From: Bradyrhizobium barranii subsp. barranii
GTDB lineage: Bacteria > Pseudomonadota > Alphaproteobacteria > Rhizobiales > Xanthobacteraceae
Direction of reading: 5' to 3'
DNA length: 64,000 nucleotides
NCBI RefSeq assembly: GCF_017565645.3
Contig: NZ_CP086136.1
Coordinates: 558,001 to 622,000 of the forward strand
Below the pieces are notes generated by a model. The model searched no databases. It was not told the DNA's origin and saw only the letters and a program-made list of their open reading frames with translations. The translations under genes and the position numbers were made by a program. Every line of letters starts with the position of its first letter. The first letter of the stretch is position 1. Shown here piece after piece: positions 1-9,155 of this stretch.

Positions 1-439
1 GACCGGATCGCAAAACCTCGAGTCCTGATGCTGCAAGCCCCGATGGATCTGGCCGCGATGGCCGAGGCCTCAGCCTTTCGCCCGATTACCGGGTCCTGCG
101 CTCCTTGGTTGCCCGACCGGCGTATATCCCGACCACGGGGCAGGAGATCAGGACCGGCGTCCTGCTCGACACCGAGACGACCGTCCTCGATCATGCAAAG
201 GACGAGATCATCGAGCTCGGGATGGTCAAGTTCGACTACACGCCGGACGGCCGGATCGTCGGCGTCAGAGATACGTTCTCCGCCTTCACGATGCCGGTGA
301 TCCTGACCAGCCGGACGAGGCCGAGACCTGGATGACCGCGCCGGCCTACGAAGCGCTGAAGCTGCAGCGGCCTCTCCGGGACGGGGCGCTGCGGATCGTC
401 GCCCGCGGCGTGAAGGAAGATCCCGCGCCGGCCGCCTGA
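1..439 (+). pseudogene. Chimeric remnant: DEDDh exonuclease N-terminus joined to SRAP (YedK-type) C-terminus
   Basis: The first ~290 bases are a degenerate copy of the N-terminus of the exonuclease gene at 15701-16597. Both share the phrase DLAAMAEA/ELAAMAEA, the LLDTETT exonuclease motif and the VKFDYTPDGRI stretch. A frameshift near 70-80 separates the first residues from the rest. At about 290 the exonuclease stops (TFSAF) and the reading becomes MPVILT, then after one more frameshift ETWMTAPAYEALKLQRPL and RIVARG, ending in TGA at 437-439. That ending is what I recall for SOS-response-associated peptidases. Neither half can be functional. Confidence 0.75.
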
Positions 440-442
440 GCC

Positions 443-925
443 TCAGCGGTTCTTTTCGCAATCCATCAGCTTCTGGACGACTGCCGAGCTGTCGACCACT
501 TTGCCGTCGCGGCTGAGCGGCACATGCGCCGCCTTGCGCCCTACCGCGTCGGTGACCTCGATGACTTGGGGCATGGTGTCCGGATATTCGCCGGCGTGCT
601 CCCGGGTCTCGATCCGATAGCCCTCGAACCGCATGTCGCTGCCGTCCATTCCGGGATCCTGTGGCCGCTTCTCGGGCGGCATCGGCGGCAGGTCTGGCTC
701 GGCTGAATTCTTCGGATGAGGGCTCCAAGGAGGCGCTCCTCGCTGAAGCAAGCGCCGCAGTTCGTCGACGGCCTCTCCGCGCATTTCGAGCTCCTCGACG
801 GCCGCAACGACCTGGTCGCGATCGAGCACGTCCAGAAGATCGTTGATGGTCCGCTCGCAATTCCGCTCGCCCGGCTCCACGTAGCGCGCCAGGATGGTCT
901 GTCCCCGCTCGACGGCTTCCGGCAC
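443..925 (-). CDS. Hypothetical protein
   Basis: About 160 residues from a GTG start at 925. The frame stays open further upstream, but using that would overlap the end of the VIT gene and add a low-quality N-terminus. The N-terminal part is helical and acidic (ERTINDLLDVLDRDQVVAAVEEL). The C-terminal part (YRIETREHAGEYPDT, then VIEVTDAVGRKAAHVPL) looks like a small beta-rich domain. No catalytic motif is visible and I do not recognise the family. The start is uncertain because there is no ATG in the conserved-looking part. Confidence 0.5.
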   Translation of the reverse strand: MPEAVERGQTILARYVEPGERNCERTINDLLDVLDRDQVVAAVEELEMRGEAVDELRRLLQRGAPPWSPHPKNSAEPDLPPMPPEKRPQDPGMDGSDMRFEGYRIETREHAGEYPDTMPQVIEVTDAVGRKAAHVPLSRDGKVVDSSAVVQKLMDCEKNR

Positions 926-1050
926 CTGCTTCTCGGCATCTAAAATTTGCGCCCGCCCAGTGTAGGCGACGGGAGGAGGAAACTTCGAGGGCGCATAATG
1001 CCAGGGAAGCTGGAAGACCGCGTGAGGCGGCGTCGTAAGTGCCGCGACGC

Positions 1051-1746
1051 TCACACAACCTTGCCTACAACTGCGCCAATTCCGGCCGTCAGTCCCATCG
1101 CACAGGCCCCCCAAAATGTCACTCGTATGGTTGGCTTCAACAGGCCGGCGCCTCCTGCCTTAGCGCCGATCGCGCCGAGCAGCGACAGGAAGACCAGAGA
1201 ACCTGCAGCGACGGCCGGGATCAACACATTGGACGGCGAGACCAGGACAAGCGCAAGCGGCGCTACCGCTCCGACGGAGAAGGTCGCGGCCGATGCCAAC
1301 GCGGCCTGTACGGGACGAGCGGTGCTGATTTCCGAAATGCCAAGTTCAACCCGGGCGTGCGCACCCAGGGCGTCACTAGCCATCAATTGCATCGCAACCT
1401 CGCGGGCGAGACCGGCCTCGACGCCTCGCGCGACATAAATCTGAGCAAGCTCTTCCCTCTCAGACACCGGATCGCCTGCCAGTTCGCGCTTCTCACGCGC
1501 GAGGTCAGCATGTTCCGTATCGGACTGCGAACTGACTGAAACATATTCGCCAGCCGCCATGGACATGGCGCCCGCAACCAGCCCGGCGATCCCGGTCAAG
1601 AGAACGTCGCTTCGGGAAGCGGCAGCCGACGCCACTCCCAGGATAAGACTAGCGGTTGATATGATCCCATCATTGGCGCCGAGCACGGCTGCTCTCAACC
1701 AGCCGATGCGCGCAACGAGGTGGGTCTCTTTATGGAGGCGGCTCAT
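1051..1746 (-). CDS. VIT1/CCC1 family iron/manganese transporter
   Basis: 231 residues, the usual size for the vacuolar iron transporter family, which moves Fe2+ or Mn2+ across the membrane. The N-terminus carries the family signature LGANDGIISTASLILGVA, followed by a second membrane helix (AGAMSMAAGEYVSVSSQSD). A charged acidic insert (about 75-135) corresponds to the cytoplasmic metal-binding domain. Three further hydrophobic segments fill the C-terminal half. ATG start; transcribed alone, away from PPK2. Substrate is inferred from the family only. Confidence 0.88.
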   Translation of the reverse strand: MSRLHKETHLVARIGWLRAAVLGANDGIISTASLILGVASAAASRSDVLLTGIAGLVAGAMSMAAGEYVSVSSQSDTEHADLAREKRELAGDPVSEREELAQIYVARGVEAGLAREVAMQLMASDALGAHARVELGISEISTARPVQAALASAATFSVGAVAPLALVLVSPSNVLIPAVAAGSLVFLSLLGAIGAKAGGAGLLKPTIRVTFWGACAMGLTAGIGAVVGKVV

Positions 1747-1922
1747 CTGTCAAATACTCTCTTGACCGCTGTTACCTGGGTTGGGGAGGCCGGTTGAAGA
1801 GTTTGCTAACGGCAAATAGCCGAGGCGTCATTCAATCTCGTGATTTTCGATCACGATCACCGCTCAGGTGCTTGATGATCGACTCCTTTACGGCTTCCGC
1901 GATGATCTAAATCAACAGAGTT

Positions 1923-2711
1923 CTAAGCCTCGATCAGCCCGTGCTCATAACCGGCTTTATCGTAAGGAAACACGACGGCCGGATCGGGTCTGTGGAGGCG
2001 ACGGTGCTTTCCCGGATAGTTCAGCCGCCACAGCATGTCGCGAATGATATTAAGTCGCGCATGTTCCTTGTCGCCGGCCCGGACCAAGGTCCAGGGCGAG
2101 GTGACGGTGTGCGTCCGCTCCAGCATCTTGTCCCGTGCTTCGGAATAGGCCTTCCAATACTTCTGCGCCTTGGCATCGATGGGGCTCAGCTTCCATTGCT
2201 TCAGGGGATCCCTTTGGCGGTCGGCGAGCCGTCGCTTCTGCTCCTGTTTCGAAATATCGAGGTAGTACTTGAGCAGGGTAATACCCGAACGCTCGATCAT
2301 TGCCTCGAAAGCCGGCACGGTCTCGAGGAATTCCTCGGTTTCCTCCTTGGAGCAGAAGCCCATGACACGCTCGACTCCGGCACGGTTGTACCAACTGCGA
2401 TTGAACAGCACGATCTCTCCTGCCGCCGGCAAGTGCGAAACGTGACGCTGGAAGTACCATGAGCATTGTTCCCGATTGCTCGGCGGGCCCAGCGCCACGA
2501 CGCGGGTGTCGCGCGGGCTTAGATGCTCGACGATCGACTTGATGGTGCCATCTTTGCCGGCGGCGTCGCGACCTTCGACGATGACGAGGACACGCTGTCC
2601 GCGCTCAATCACGGAGCGCTGCAACTTCACGAGCTCGATCTGCAGCAGGTTCAGCAGCGCGTGATACCTGTGGCGGCTCAAATGTTTCGGAAGCGGTGGC
2701 CGGTTCTTCAT
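1923..2711 (-). CDS. ppk2: Polyphosphate kinase 2 (PPK2)
   Basis: 262 residues. PPK2 enzymes transfer phosphate between polyphosphate and nucleoside di- or monophosphates in the cytoplasm. Visible motifs are the Walker A loop GRDAAGKDG (47-55), the conserved FNRSWYNRAGVE segment (103-114) that stands in for Walker B, and the basic lid with DRQRDPLKQWKLSPID (around 163-178). The pattern fits the single-domain enzymes, which mostly use NDPs, but substrate class cannot be fixed by reading. ATG start preceded by AGGAGGAA. No operon partner is evident. Confidence 0.92.
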   Translation of the reverse strand: MKNRPPLPKHLSRHRYHALLNLLQIELVKLQRSVIERGQRVLVIVEGRDAAGKDGTIKSIVEHLSPRDTRVVALGPPSNREQCSWYFQRHVSHLPAAGEIVLFNRSWYNRAGVERVMGFCSKEETEEFLETVPAFEAMIERSGITLLKYYLDISKQEQKRRLADRQRDPLKQWKLSPIDAKAQKYWKAYSEARDKMLERTHTVTSPWTLVRAGDKEHARLNIIRDMLWRLNYPGKHRRLHRPDPAVVFPYDKAGYEHGLIEA

Positions 2712-2898
2712 GGCGTGTTCCTCCTGGTCGCCTCAGGTTTCAGTCATCTGGAGCGACATTTGCATGGGCTCGTCAACTCGGCCAAACTTCCCGACGGGGA
2801 CCGCCGGACAAGGGGCATGGCCAGAGGCTGACCGATCGGAGCTTCGTTGATTACGCTTAAAGGTTCTTCACACGACGACATATCGCTTCAACGAATCC

Positions 2899-3711
2899 GT
2901 GCGCCTGTTGCCGCACCGTCTGATGCTTCGGCCGCGCGAAAGCCGCGAGCTTCGTCTGATGTCGAGCAACGTCACGGTGACGCCGCCTGCGACCTTGACC
3001 TGGGCGCACGATGTGTACGGCAATACAATCGCGACGGCCACGTTTCAGATGACGGCCTCCAGCCTGGTGATCGCGAGCGTCGCTGAGCTTCAGCTCGACG
3101 CGGTCGCATGGCCGGTGTTCGATATCGCGGTCTCCGCGATGTCGTACCCGTTCCGCTATTCCGATGACGATTGGACCGATCTCGGCGCCCTCGCTCTCCC
3201 CCAGTTCTCGGACCCGGCCGGTGCTCTGCGAAATTGGGCACAAATGTTCGTTCGAGGAAGTCGGACGGACACGCTGTCGCTTCTAAAGGACCTCAGCACC
3301 GGCGTGTCTGAAGCTGTCCGGTATCAGAGCCGCGAGGATGAGGGCACCCAAACGCCGGTAGAAACCCTAAATCGCGGCTGGGGGTCATGCCGGGATTTCG
3401 CGGTGCTGTTCACCGAAGCGGCACGCATGCTCGGGTTCGGAGCAAGAATCGTCTCCGGCTATCTCTACAATCCGGAACAACGGAGCATCGGATCGAGCGG
3501 CGCGGGATCAACCCATGCGTGGGCGGAGGTCTTCCTGCCTGGAGCCGGCTGGATCACGTTCGACCCGACGAACCGCAGCCTCGGCGGCTTCAATCTGATC
3601 CCGGTCGCGGTTGCGCGCGATATCCGCCAGACGATCCCGGTGTCCGGCAGCTTCGTCGGTAGCACCGGCGCTTTCGCCGGGATGTCCGTAGAAGTTTTCG
3701 TCACGTCCTAG
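2899..3711 (+). CDS. Transglutaminase-like family protein (5' end probably frameshifted)
   Basis: About 270 residues from the GTG at 2899. It has a bacterial transglutaminase N-terminal beta domain followed by a papain-like core with the catalytic Cys in WGSCRDFAVLF, His in THAWAEVFLPG and Asp in WITFDPTN. The family normally begins ~15 residues earlier with a strand like LKVLHTTTYRFNESVRLLPH. That sequence is present just upstream in frame but has no start codon. A TTG at 2847 would supply one if the AAA at 2858-2860 had one A fewer. Function unknown; such proteins are thought to be proteases or cross-linking enzymes. Confidence 0.75.
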   Translation: MRLLPHRLMLRPRESRELRLMSSNVTVTPPATLTWAHDVYGNTIATATFQMTASSLVIASVAELQLDAVAWPVFDIAVSAMSYPFRYSDDDWTDLGALALPQFSDPAGALRNWAQMFVRGSRTDTLSLLKDLSTGVSEAVRYQSREDEGTQTPVETLNRGWGSCRDFAVLFTEAARMLGFGARIVSGYLYNPEQRSIGSSGAGSTHAWAEVFLPGAGWITFDPTNRSLGGFNLIPVAVARDIRQTIPVSGSFVGSTGAFAGMSVEVFVTS

Positions 3712-3788
3712 ATCGACCTGGGGCGGATTGCCGATCGGCCATAGCCAATTGATCCCCGCTGACGACAACCTGACAATCATCGAGCCTG

Positions 3789-4163
3789 TCACGCGATCGG
3801 CGCGAGCTTGAGGCGGGTAAGTATCGCGACCAGGTCTTCAAGTTTGAAGGGCTTCTTCAGCACAACCTTGTCGGGGTTGCTGTCTTTGACGCTTTGACCG
3901 GTGTTGCCGGTGGAATAGGCGAACGGAACTCCGCGCGCAAAGAGCGCCTCCGCTACCGGATAGCTATCGTCGCCGTTCAGGTTCATGTCGAGCAGCGCGA
4001 CGTCGAAGGTCTGTGCTTCAATCAGCGCCAGCGCCTTGTCGACCGTCGCGGCCGAAGTCACCGACTTGCAGCCGAGGTCGGCAAGCATGTCTTCAATCAT
4101 CATGACAATCAGCATCTCATCCTCGACCACGAGGACTCGCCGGCCGCAAAGCAACTCATCCAC
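3789..4163 (-). CDS. Single-domain response regulator (receiver)
   Basis: 124 residues from GTG at 4163, whose codon sits in the sequence GTGGATGA that also contains the TGA of the upstream kinase; AAGAGG lies 8 bases upstream, favouring this start over longer ones. Receiver features: acidic pair in VVEDE (14-16), phospho-acceptor Asp59 (VALLDMNLNGD) and conserved Lys104 (LKKPF). There is no output domain. Translational coupling with the HWE kinase makes it the obvious phosphorylation partner, as in many alphaproteobacterial general stress or light/redox circuits. Confidence 0.88.
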   Translation of the reverse strand: MDELLCGRRVLVVEDEMLIVMMIEDMLADLGCKSVTSAATVDKALALIEAQTFDVALLDMNLNGDDSYPVAEALFARGVPFAYSTGNTGQSVKDSNPDKVVLKKPFKLEDLVAILTRLKLAPIA

Positions 4164-5208
4164 CAGGGACACCTCTTGGAAACGGAATGACCATCGTGCA
4201 GATAAGCCCGCTCGGCCGATAGTCCAGTTGCACCTCACCTTCCAGCTCGTGAGCGAGGCCGCGCTCGAGCACGCGCGAGCCAAATCCCTTGTGTGCCGGC
4301 GGCGCGACGGGGGGACCGCCTCTCTCGCTCCAGCTCAGCACGAGCCTTTTCCCGGCCGGTGTCGTCTCCGCCGTCCACGAGATCTGGATTGATCCGACCG
4401 CGTTGGACAACGCACCGTATTTCACGGCATTGGTCGCAAGTTCGTTGAACGCAATACCAAGGGCCAAAGCTGATTTCGGTGGAAAGCGGACGTTCTCCCC
4501 CGTGATCACAATGCGATCCGCCCGTCCGCCGGAGACCCCGAACGGTTCCAGCGCATCGTGAGCGATATCGAGCAGGCCGGCACTCTCCCATTTCTCGCGG
4601 GTCAGCAGGTCGTGCGACCGGGAGAGCGCGGACAACCGGGATTCGATGGATTGTCGAATTTGTTCGGGGTCGGTCGTCGTTCGCAACGTCTGCCAGACGA
4701 TCGATTGCACCGTGGAAAGGGTATTCTTGACGCGATGGTTCAGCTCGTCGATCAGCATCCTGGATCGAGCTTCATCTTCCTTGAGCTTGGTGAGATCAAT
4801 CAGGGATGCAAAATATTGAACGACGTCGCCACCTTCATCGCGCACCGGACTGACGAAAACCGCGGCCCAGAATTCGCTGCCATCCTTGCGGCGGCAGAAC
4901 ACTTCGGCGCCGTTGGACGACCCCTCGAACTCGGCCTTGGCTCGCGTCAAGGCCTCGACATCCGAACCGCCGGCCATCAGGAAGTTGAAGTCTTTTCCGA
5001 GCACTTCCTCCCGGTCATACCCGGTCAGAGCGAGAAGACTGTCGTTGGCGAAGATGATCGGGTTGTCGGGTTTTGCCGCATCCGTGAACAGCATGGGCAT
5101 TCGGGTCGTTTCAGCGGCGACGACAAACGGGCCGAGGTCTTTCCGAAAGCCATCGACTTCGGCTTCGGCACCTTTCTGCCGGTCAGACTTTTCCGTTATC
5201 TCTGGCAT
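4156..5208 (-). CDS. PAS-domain sensor histidine kinase of the HWE/HisKA_2 class
   Basis: 350 residues, soluble. An N-terminal PAS domain (about 30-145) is followed by the phospho-acceptor helix with His158 (DELNHRVKNTLSTVQ) and an HWE-type ATPase with N box NELATNAVKYG (255-265) and a late glycine motif GFGSRVLERGL. The PAS core resembles LOV domains (NDSLLALTGYDREEVLGK), but the photoactive cysteine position reads GKDFNFL (71-77), so blue-light adduct chemistry is not expected. Overlaps the downstream receiver gene by a few bases. The signal is unknown. Confidence 0.88.
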   Translation of the reverse strand: MPEITEKSDRQKGAEAEVDGFRKDLGPFVVAAETTRMPMLFTDAAKPDNPIIFANDSLLALTGYDREEVLGKDFNFLMAGGSDVEALTRAKAEFEGSSNGAEVFCRRKDGSEFWAAVFVSPVRDEGGDVVQYFASLIDLTKLKEDEARSRMLIDELNHRVKNTLSTVQSIVWQTLRTTTDPEQIRQSIESRLSALSRSHDLLTREKWESAGLLDIAHDALEPFGVSGGRADRIVITGENVRFPPKSALALGIAFNELATNAVKYGALSNAVGSIQISWTAETTPAGKRLVLSWSERGGPPVAPPAHKGFGSRVLERGLAHELEGEVQLDYRPSGLICTMVIPFPRGVPGG

Positions 5209-5407
5209 GTCCCCGGTCGATCGATGCGCTTTGCAGGCAAGGCCGTGATCACGGTCCTGCAGGCTACTTCCTGAAACAAGCGCTTTGGTGATAGCATAAT
5301 GGTCATGCCACCGGGGAACTCATTGCGGTGGGTCAAGATCCCGATCGCCCGGGCCTGCTTAGCTGATCCGGTGATTCCCGGCTGATGAAACAGGGTGACG
5401 CGGGCGC

Positions 5408-7354
5408 ATGAAGGCTGACGTTGCATCACCTGCGGCTCCCGAGGCCGTTGCCCCACCGGCGGAGGCAATTCCGAAGCTGCCGCAGGCCGCAGATCCTCTG
5501 CTCCCGATCATGCCGGACGCGACGGCAAGACCTCCTCTCGCGGACGCGCTCATCAAAGCTGCGCCAGTACAAGATTTCAATCTTGCCCGGGACCTGGGCG
5601 TATTCGCGCGGGTTCGCGCCGAAGGCGGACGGCGCGTGGTAGCGATCTTCGCTGCCTCGACGGTCGTCACCATTGCCAATATGTTTGGACAAGTCCAGCT
5701 CAATGACTGGAACGGCCGGTTCTTCGACGCCGTCGGCCGCAAGGACCTGTCGGGCTTCCTCCATGACCTCTGGACGTTCGTTGTCATCGTCGTGATTTTG
5801 CTGGCGCTCACGGTCGCAAACACCTTTCTTCAGGAACGCCTGAAGTTTCGACTGCGGGAATGGATTACGCGTCACCTCCTGGCCGAGTGGCTCAAGCCAT
5901 TGCGCGTCTATCAGCTCGGCTTTGCTGGCGAATATGGACACAACCCGGACCAGCGCATCCAGGAGGATACGCGCCTCTTGGGCGACTACACCGCCGACCT
6001 CGGATGCGGCATGGTCTATTCCCTGCTTCAGCTCATCGCTTTCGTCGGCATGCTTTGGACCCTATCGGCGCAAGTCACGTTCCAGGTCGCGGGCTACGAC
6101 ATCGCCGTTCCCGGTTACATGGTCTGGTGTGCGCTCGCTTACGCCTTGACCGGGTCCGCACTGACCTGGATCGTAGGGCGGCCGCTGATTGCCCTGAACG
6201 GCGAGCGATATGCGCGTGAGGCGGAATTCCGCTTCGCGCTCGTTCGGGTCAACGAATCCGGCGAGAGCATTGCGTTGCATGGCGGCGAAACGGACGAACG
6301 ACGGCATCTCGAGGCCGCGCTCGCGGCCGTCGTGGACACGATGCGACGGATATCCTCCTCGCTCGCTCACCTGACGTGGATCACATCGGGCATCGGCTGG
6401 CTGTCGTTGGTCGTTCCGATACTGGTGGCAGCACCGGCCTATTTCGGCGGCAGCCTGACGCTTGGCGGCCTGATCATGGTGGCGGGCGCGTTCACCCAGG
6501 TACAGCTCGCGTTGCGATGGTTCGTCGACAATTTCTCGCGCCTCGCCGATTGGCGCGCGGCGGTCCATCGGGTCGCGCGCTTTCGCGAAGCGCTCGACAA
6601 TCTCCCTGCGATCGAACAGGGCGCCGAGGAGATCAAACGCGCTCTGCATCCGGAGGGACATCTCGCTTTCGAGGCCGTCCGCATCCTCTTGCCGGACGGA
6701 CATATCGTCATCGATGACGCGACGGTCCATATCACCCCTGGCGAGCGTGTCCTGATTGTCGGCGACACCGGAAGAGGAAAATCGACACTGTTTCGCGCCG
6801 TGGCAGGCCTTTGGCCATGGGGTTCCGGGACAATCCTCACGCCTCCGCTCGAGTCGATGGCATTCCTGCCGCAGCGCCCTTATCTGCCGCTGGGTACGTT
6901 GCGCAACGCCCTCAGCTATCCGAGCCCCGTCGACGCCTTCCCCGAAGCGAATGTTCGCCAAGCTCTTGCCCGCTGCGATCTCGGCGATCTCGTTCCCAAG
7001 CTCGACACGATCGAGCGCTGGGACAAGGAGCTTTCGCTTGGCGAGCAGGAGCGCCTCGCTTTTGCGCGCCTTCTCCTGCACAAGCCGGCATGGGTCTTTC
7101 TGGACGAAGCGACGGCCGCGCTCGACGAAGACAGCCAGCACCGCGTTATGGCTCTGTTCGACGATGAGCTGAAGCAGACCACCGTGCTGAGCATTGGTCA
7201 CCGCCCGGATCTGGCCGTCTATCACACCCGAACGCTTCAGCTTGTTCATGGACGTGACGGTGACCGCCTCAAACTCAAACCGCCGCCTGCGCCACCTCCG
7301 CCTCGACGCTGGCTGCAGCGGCTCGACGACTGGCTGCTAACTATCCGGCCATAA
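5408..7354 (+). CDS. bclA: BclA/YddA-like ABC transporter (SbmA/BacA-type membrane domain fused to ATPase)
   Basis: 648 residues. A proline/alanine-rich cytoplasmic N-terminus precedes a six-helix SbmA/BacA-like membrane domain (about 75-390) and an ABC ATPase with Walker A GDTGRGKS (from 452), signature LSLGEQERL (from ~542) and Walker B WVFLDEATAALDE. In Bradyrhizobium the related BclA imports antimicrobial peptides, including plant NCR peptides, and is needed for bacteroid formation; whether this copy does that is inference, since paralogues exist. ATG start; stands alone. Confidence 0.82.
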   Translation: MKADVASPAAPEAVAPPAEAIPKLPQAADPLLPIMPDATARPPLADALIKAAPVQDFNLARDLGVFARVRAEGGRRVVAIFAASTVVTIANMFGQVQLNDWNGRFFDAVGRKDLSGFLHDLWTFVVIVVILLALTVANTFLQERLKFRLREWITRHLLAEWLKPLRVYQLGFAGEYGHNPDQRIQEDTRLLGDYTADLGCGMVYSLLQLIAFVGMLWTLSAQVTFQVAGYDIAVPGYMVWCALAYALTGSALTWIVGRPLIALNGERYAREAEFRFALVRVNESGESIALHGGETDERRHLEAALAAVVDTMRRISSSLAHLTWITSGIGWLSLVVPILVAAPAYFGGSLTLGGLIMVAGAFTQVQLALRWFVDNFSRLADWRAAVHRVARFREALDNLPAIEQGAEEIKRALHPEGHLAFEAVRILLPDGHIVIDDATVHITPGERVLIVGDTGRGKSTLFRAVAGLWPWGSGTILTPPLESMAFLPQRPYLPLGTLRNALSYPSPVDAFPEANVRQALARCDLGDLVPKLDTIERWDKELSLGEQERLAFARLLLHKPAWVFLDEATAALDEDSQHRVMALFDDELKQTTVLSIGHRPDLAVYHTRTLQLVHGRDGDRLKLKPPPAPPPPRRWLQRLDDWLLTIRP

Positions 7355-7533
7355 TGGGCCGCTTCTGAACGCCTGCATCTTTGATTTGAGGCAAGCAGGC
7401 TTTGCTACTTCGCGACAGGATGAGTGCCTTACTGGGAACTTGCTTGGGATCGGCCGCTGGCCGCGCAAGTTCGAGGCGCAATGACGTCGCGACCAAACCG
7501 CAAAGGGAATCTATCGAAAAGGGAGCTATCGAA

Positions 7534-7698
7534 ATGTCGATCGGGACCATCGTTCTAATCATTCTGATCATCGCGCTGCTGGGCGGCTTCAGTGGGATCG
7601 GTGGCGGTCCGTTCTACGGTACTGGCTACTACGGCGGCGGAGGTCTTGGTCTTGTGATTGTCATTCTGCTGATCTTGCTTTTGCTCGGCAAACTTTGA
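7534..7698 (+). CDS. DUF3309 small membrane protein
   Basis: 54 residues: MSIGTIVLIILIIALLGG, a Gly/Tyr-rich loop, and a second hydrophobic helix rich in Leu/Ile ending LLLLGKL. This arrangement of two helices around a glycine-rich linker is typical of DUF3309, a common short inner-membrane family of unknown role in rhizobia. The ATG at 7534 is preceded by GGGAGC; the frame is open upstream but that part lacks family character. Confidence 0.8.
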   Translation: MSIGTIVLIILIIALLGGFSGIGGGPFYGTGYYGGGGLGLVIVILLILLLLGKL

Positions 7699-7807
7699 CC
7701 CAGCGGTGGCCGGCGAGGGTTGGAATGCGGCCCCATCCCATGGGTTGGTGAGATGCCTCTGCCTTGTTCGCTCGCCATGGCGCGGCGGAGGTGGTTGATC
7801 CAATCCA

Positions 7808-8471
7808 TTGCGGTCGGCCCTGAAGCAAGAGAGGAGGTCCAACCTGAAGCAGGCGCTACCCGCGGACGCCACAGCGTTTGTCCCCGCCTCGGTCTTGCTG
7901 CAGCGACTGCACGACGAGGCGCCGGTAGATCACTTTACCCTGGGTTGGCTGATGAGCCGCATGCACAAGCGCTCCTTCGGCCTCATCATGCTATTGCTCG
8001 GTGTGGTCGCTGTTGCACCGGGTGTCTCGATCGTTGCGGGCCTGCTGCTCATGATCCCCGCGTTCCAGATGATCCTGGGCCACAACATGCCGGTGTTCCC
8101 GCGCCGCATCGCCGCCCGTCCATTGCCCACACGGCACCTTGCTGCTCTGGTGCAGCGCGCCGTGCCCGTGCTGAGGTCTCTCGAGAAGCTCATTCATCCC
8201 CGCTGGCCGACTCCGTTCGACGCGACCAAGCGTCTCGTCGGCGCCGTCGTCGTGCTCCTGAACGTTGCCCTGCTGTTCACGCCGGTCCCTCTCAGCGACG
8301 TCGTTCCCGCCCTGGTGATCGCGCTGATCTCACTGGCTTATCTCGAAGAGGATGGACGGACTCCTGCTCTCGATTGCGCTGCTGGCCAGCGTCGTTGTGC
8401 TGGCGGTCGAATTAGCGGCAGTCTGGGAGACCGTCCTCGGCGCGAAATGGATCTTTGCCCTCTGGTATTAG
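7808..8471 (+). pseudogene. exoD: Exopolysaccharide synthesis protein ExoD, frameshifted by a 4-bp duplication
   Basis: The first ~180 residues match ExoD-like integral membrane proteins (FGLIMLLLGVVAVAPGVS, LLLMIPAFQMILG). At LEEDG the natural continuation LLLSIALLASVVVLAVELAA, ending VLGAKWIFALWY and TAG at 8469-8471, is in another frame. The sequence at 8356-8363 is GGAC twice in tandem; removing one copy restores the frame exactly. The frame used at present runs on to 8743 with a non-family tail. Start is uncertain (TTG 7808; no good ATG). Such proteins are linked to exopolysaccharide and nodule invasion in rhizobia. Confidence 0.8.
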
Positions 8472-8830
8472 CCCGGCTGCGACTGAATGCGCTCGGCCTG
8501 CCCGCTTTCGGTGCGCCGAGGCAAGCTGCTTGGGTCATTAGGTCAACTTCGTTGACGCGCTCTCTTGCTGACGGGCTTCATCGTCATTGCCCGCCTTTCC
8601 GCTCTTGCATGCTTGGCCCCTGGGGACACTTGCCCCGAGTGCGCTGCCGACGATTGACGACAACCGCAGCTGCACCTTCAGAGGTTCAGCCGTCACGCGC
8701 TTCCAGGATGAGTTCGCCGCCGGCAGTCCCCAGTTATCTGTGACAAGGGACTACAAGTGGGACGAGCCCCAAGAAGCATGCTAGGCTGCACGTCTTCTGC
8801 TCTCAGCATCATTGCCACGAGAGGTTGATT
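8472..8830. other. Intergenic, no gene seen
   Basis: About 360 bases between exoD and the DUF1330 gene. The only open frames are the read-through of the broken exoD and short unsupported ones. No clear promoter or terminator was recognised. Confidence 0.4.
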
Positions 8831-9118
8831 ATGCCCGCTTATTTTATTGTCCAAAACACCATCAAGGACGAAGCGCAGTACCAGAAATACGTGCAGGCCG
8901 TCGTGCCGTTCATAGCCAGCTTTGGCGGAAAGCTTGTAGCCAGACGAGCGAAGGTGGAGGTGCTGGAAGGCGAACACGATCAGCGCCCCGTCGTCATGTT
9001 CGAGTTTCCCGACATGGAGGCGATCCACGCATTCTGGAATTCGCCGGACTACGTTCCGATCAAGAAACTGCGCGAGGGTATAGCCACCATGAACATCTGG
9101 GCTTTTCCCGGCGCCTGA
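8831..9118 (+). CDS. DUF1330 domain protein
   Basis: 95 residues from ATG 8831, with GAGAGG upstream. A ferredoxin-like dimeric alpha/beta-barrel fold is expected. Family features are YFIVQNTIKDEAQYQKYV at the N-terminus, the central GGKLVARRAKVEVLEG strand and the C-terminal FPDMEAIHAFWNSPDYVPIKKLR. Members are cytosolic and mostly uncharacterised. Stands alone. Confidence 0.85.
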   Translation: MPAYFIVQNTIKDEAQYQKYVQAVVPFIASFGGKLVARRAKVEVLEGEHDQRPVVMFEFPDMEAIHAFWNSPDYVPIKKLREGIATMNIWAFPGA

Positions 9119-9155
9119 TCGGTGCACAACAGGTGGCTGGTGGCGGGCGCAGAGG

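Noticed and set aside
6062..7249. 395-codon - strand frame opposite the BclA-like ATPase
   Set aside because: Shadow of the transporter gene; composition is Arg/Gly-rich with no domain.
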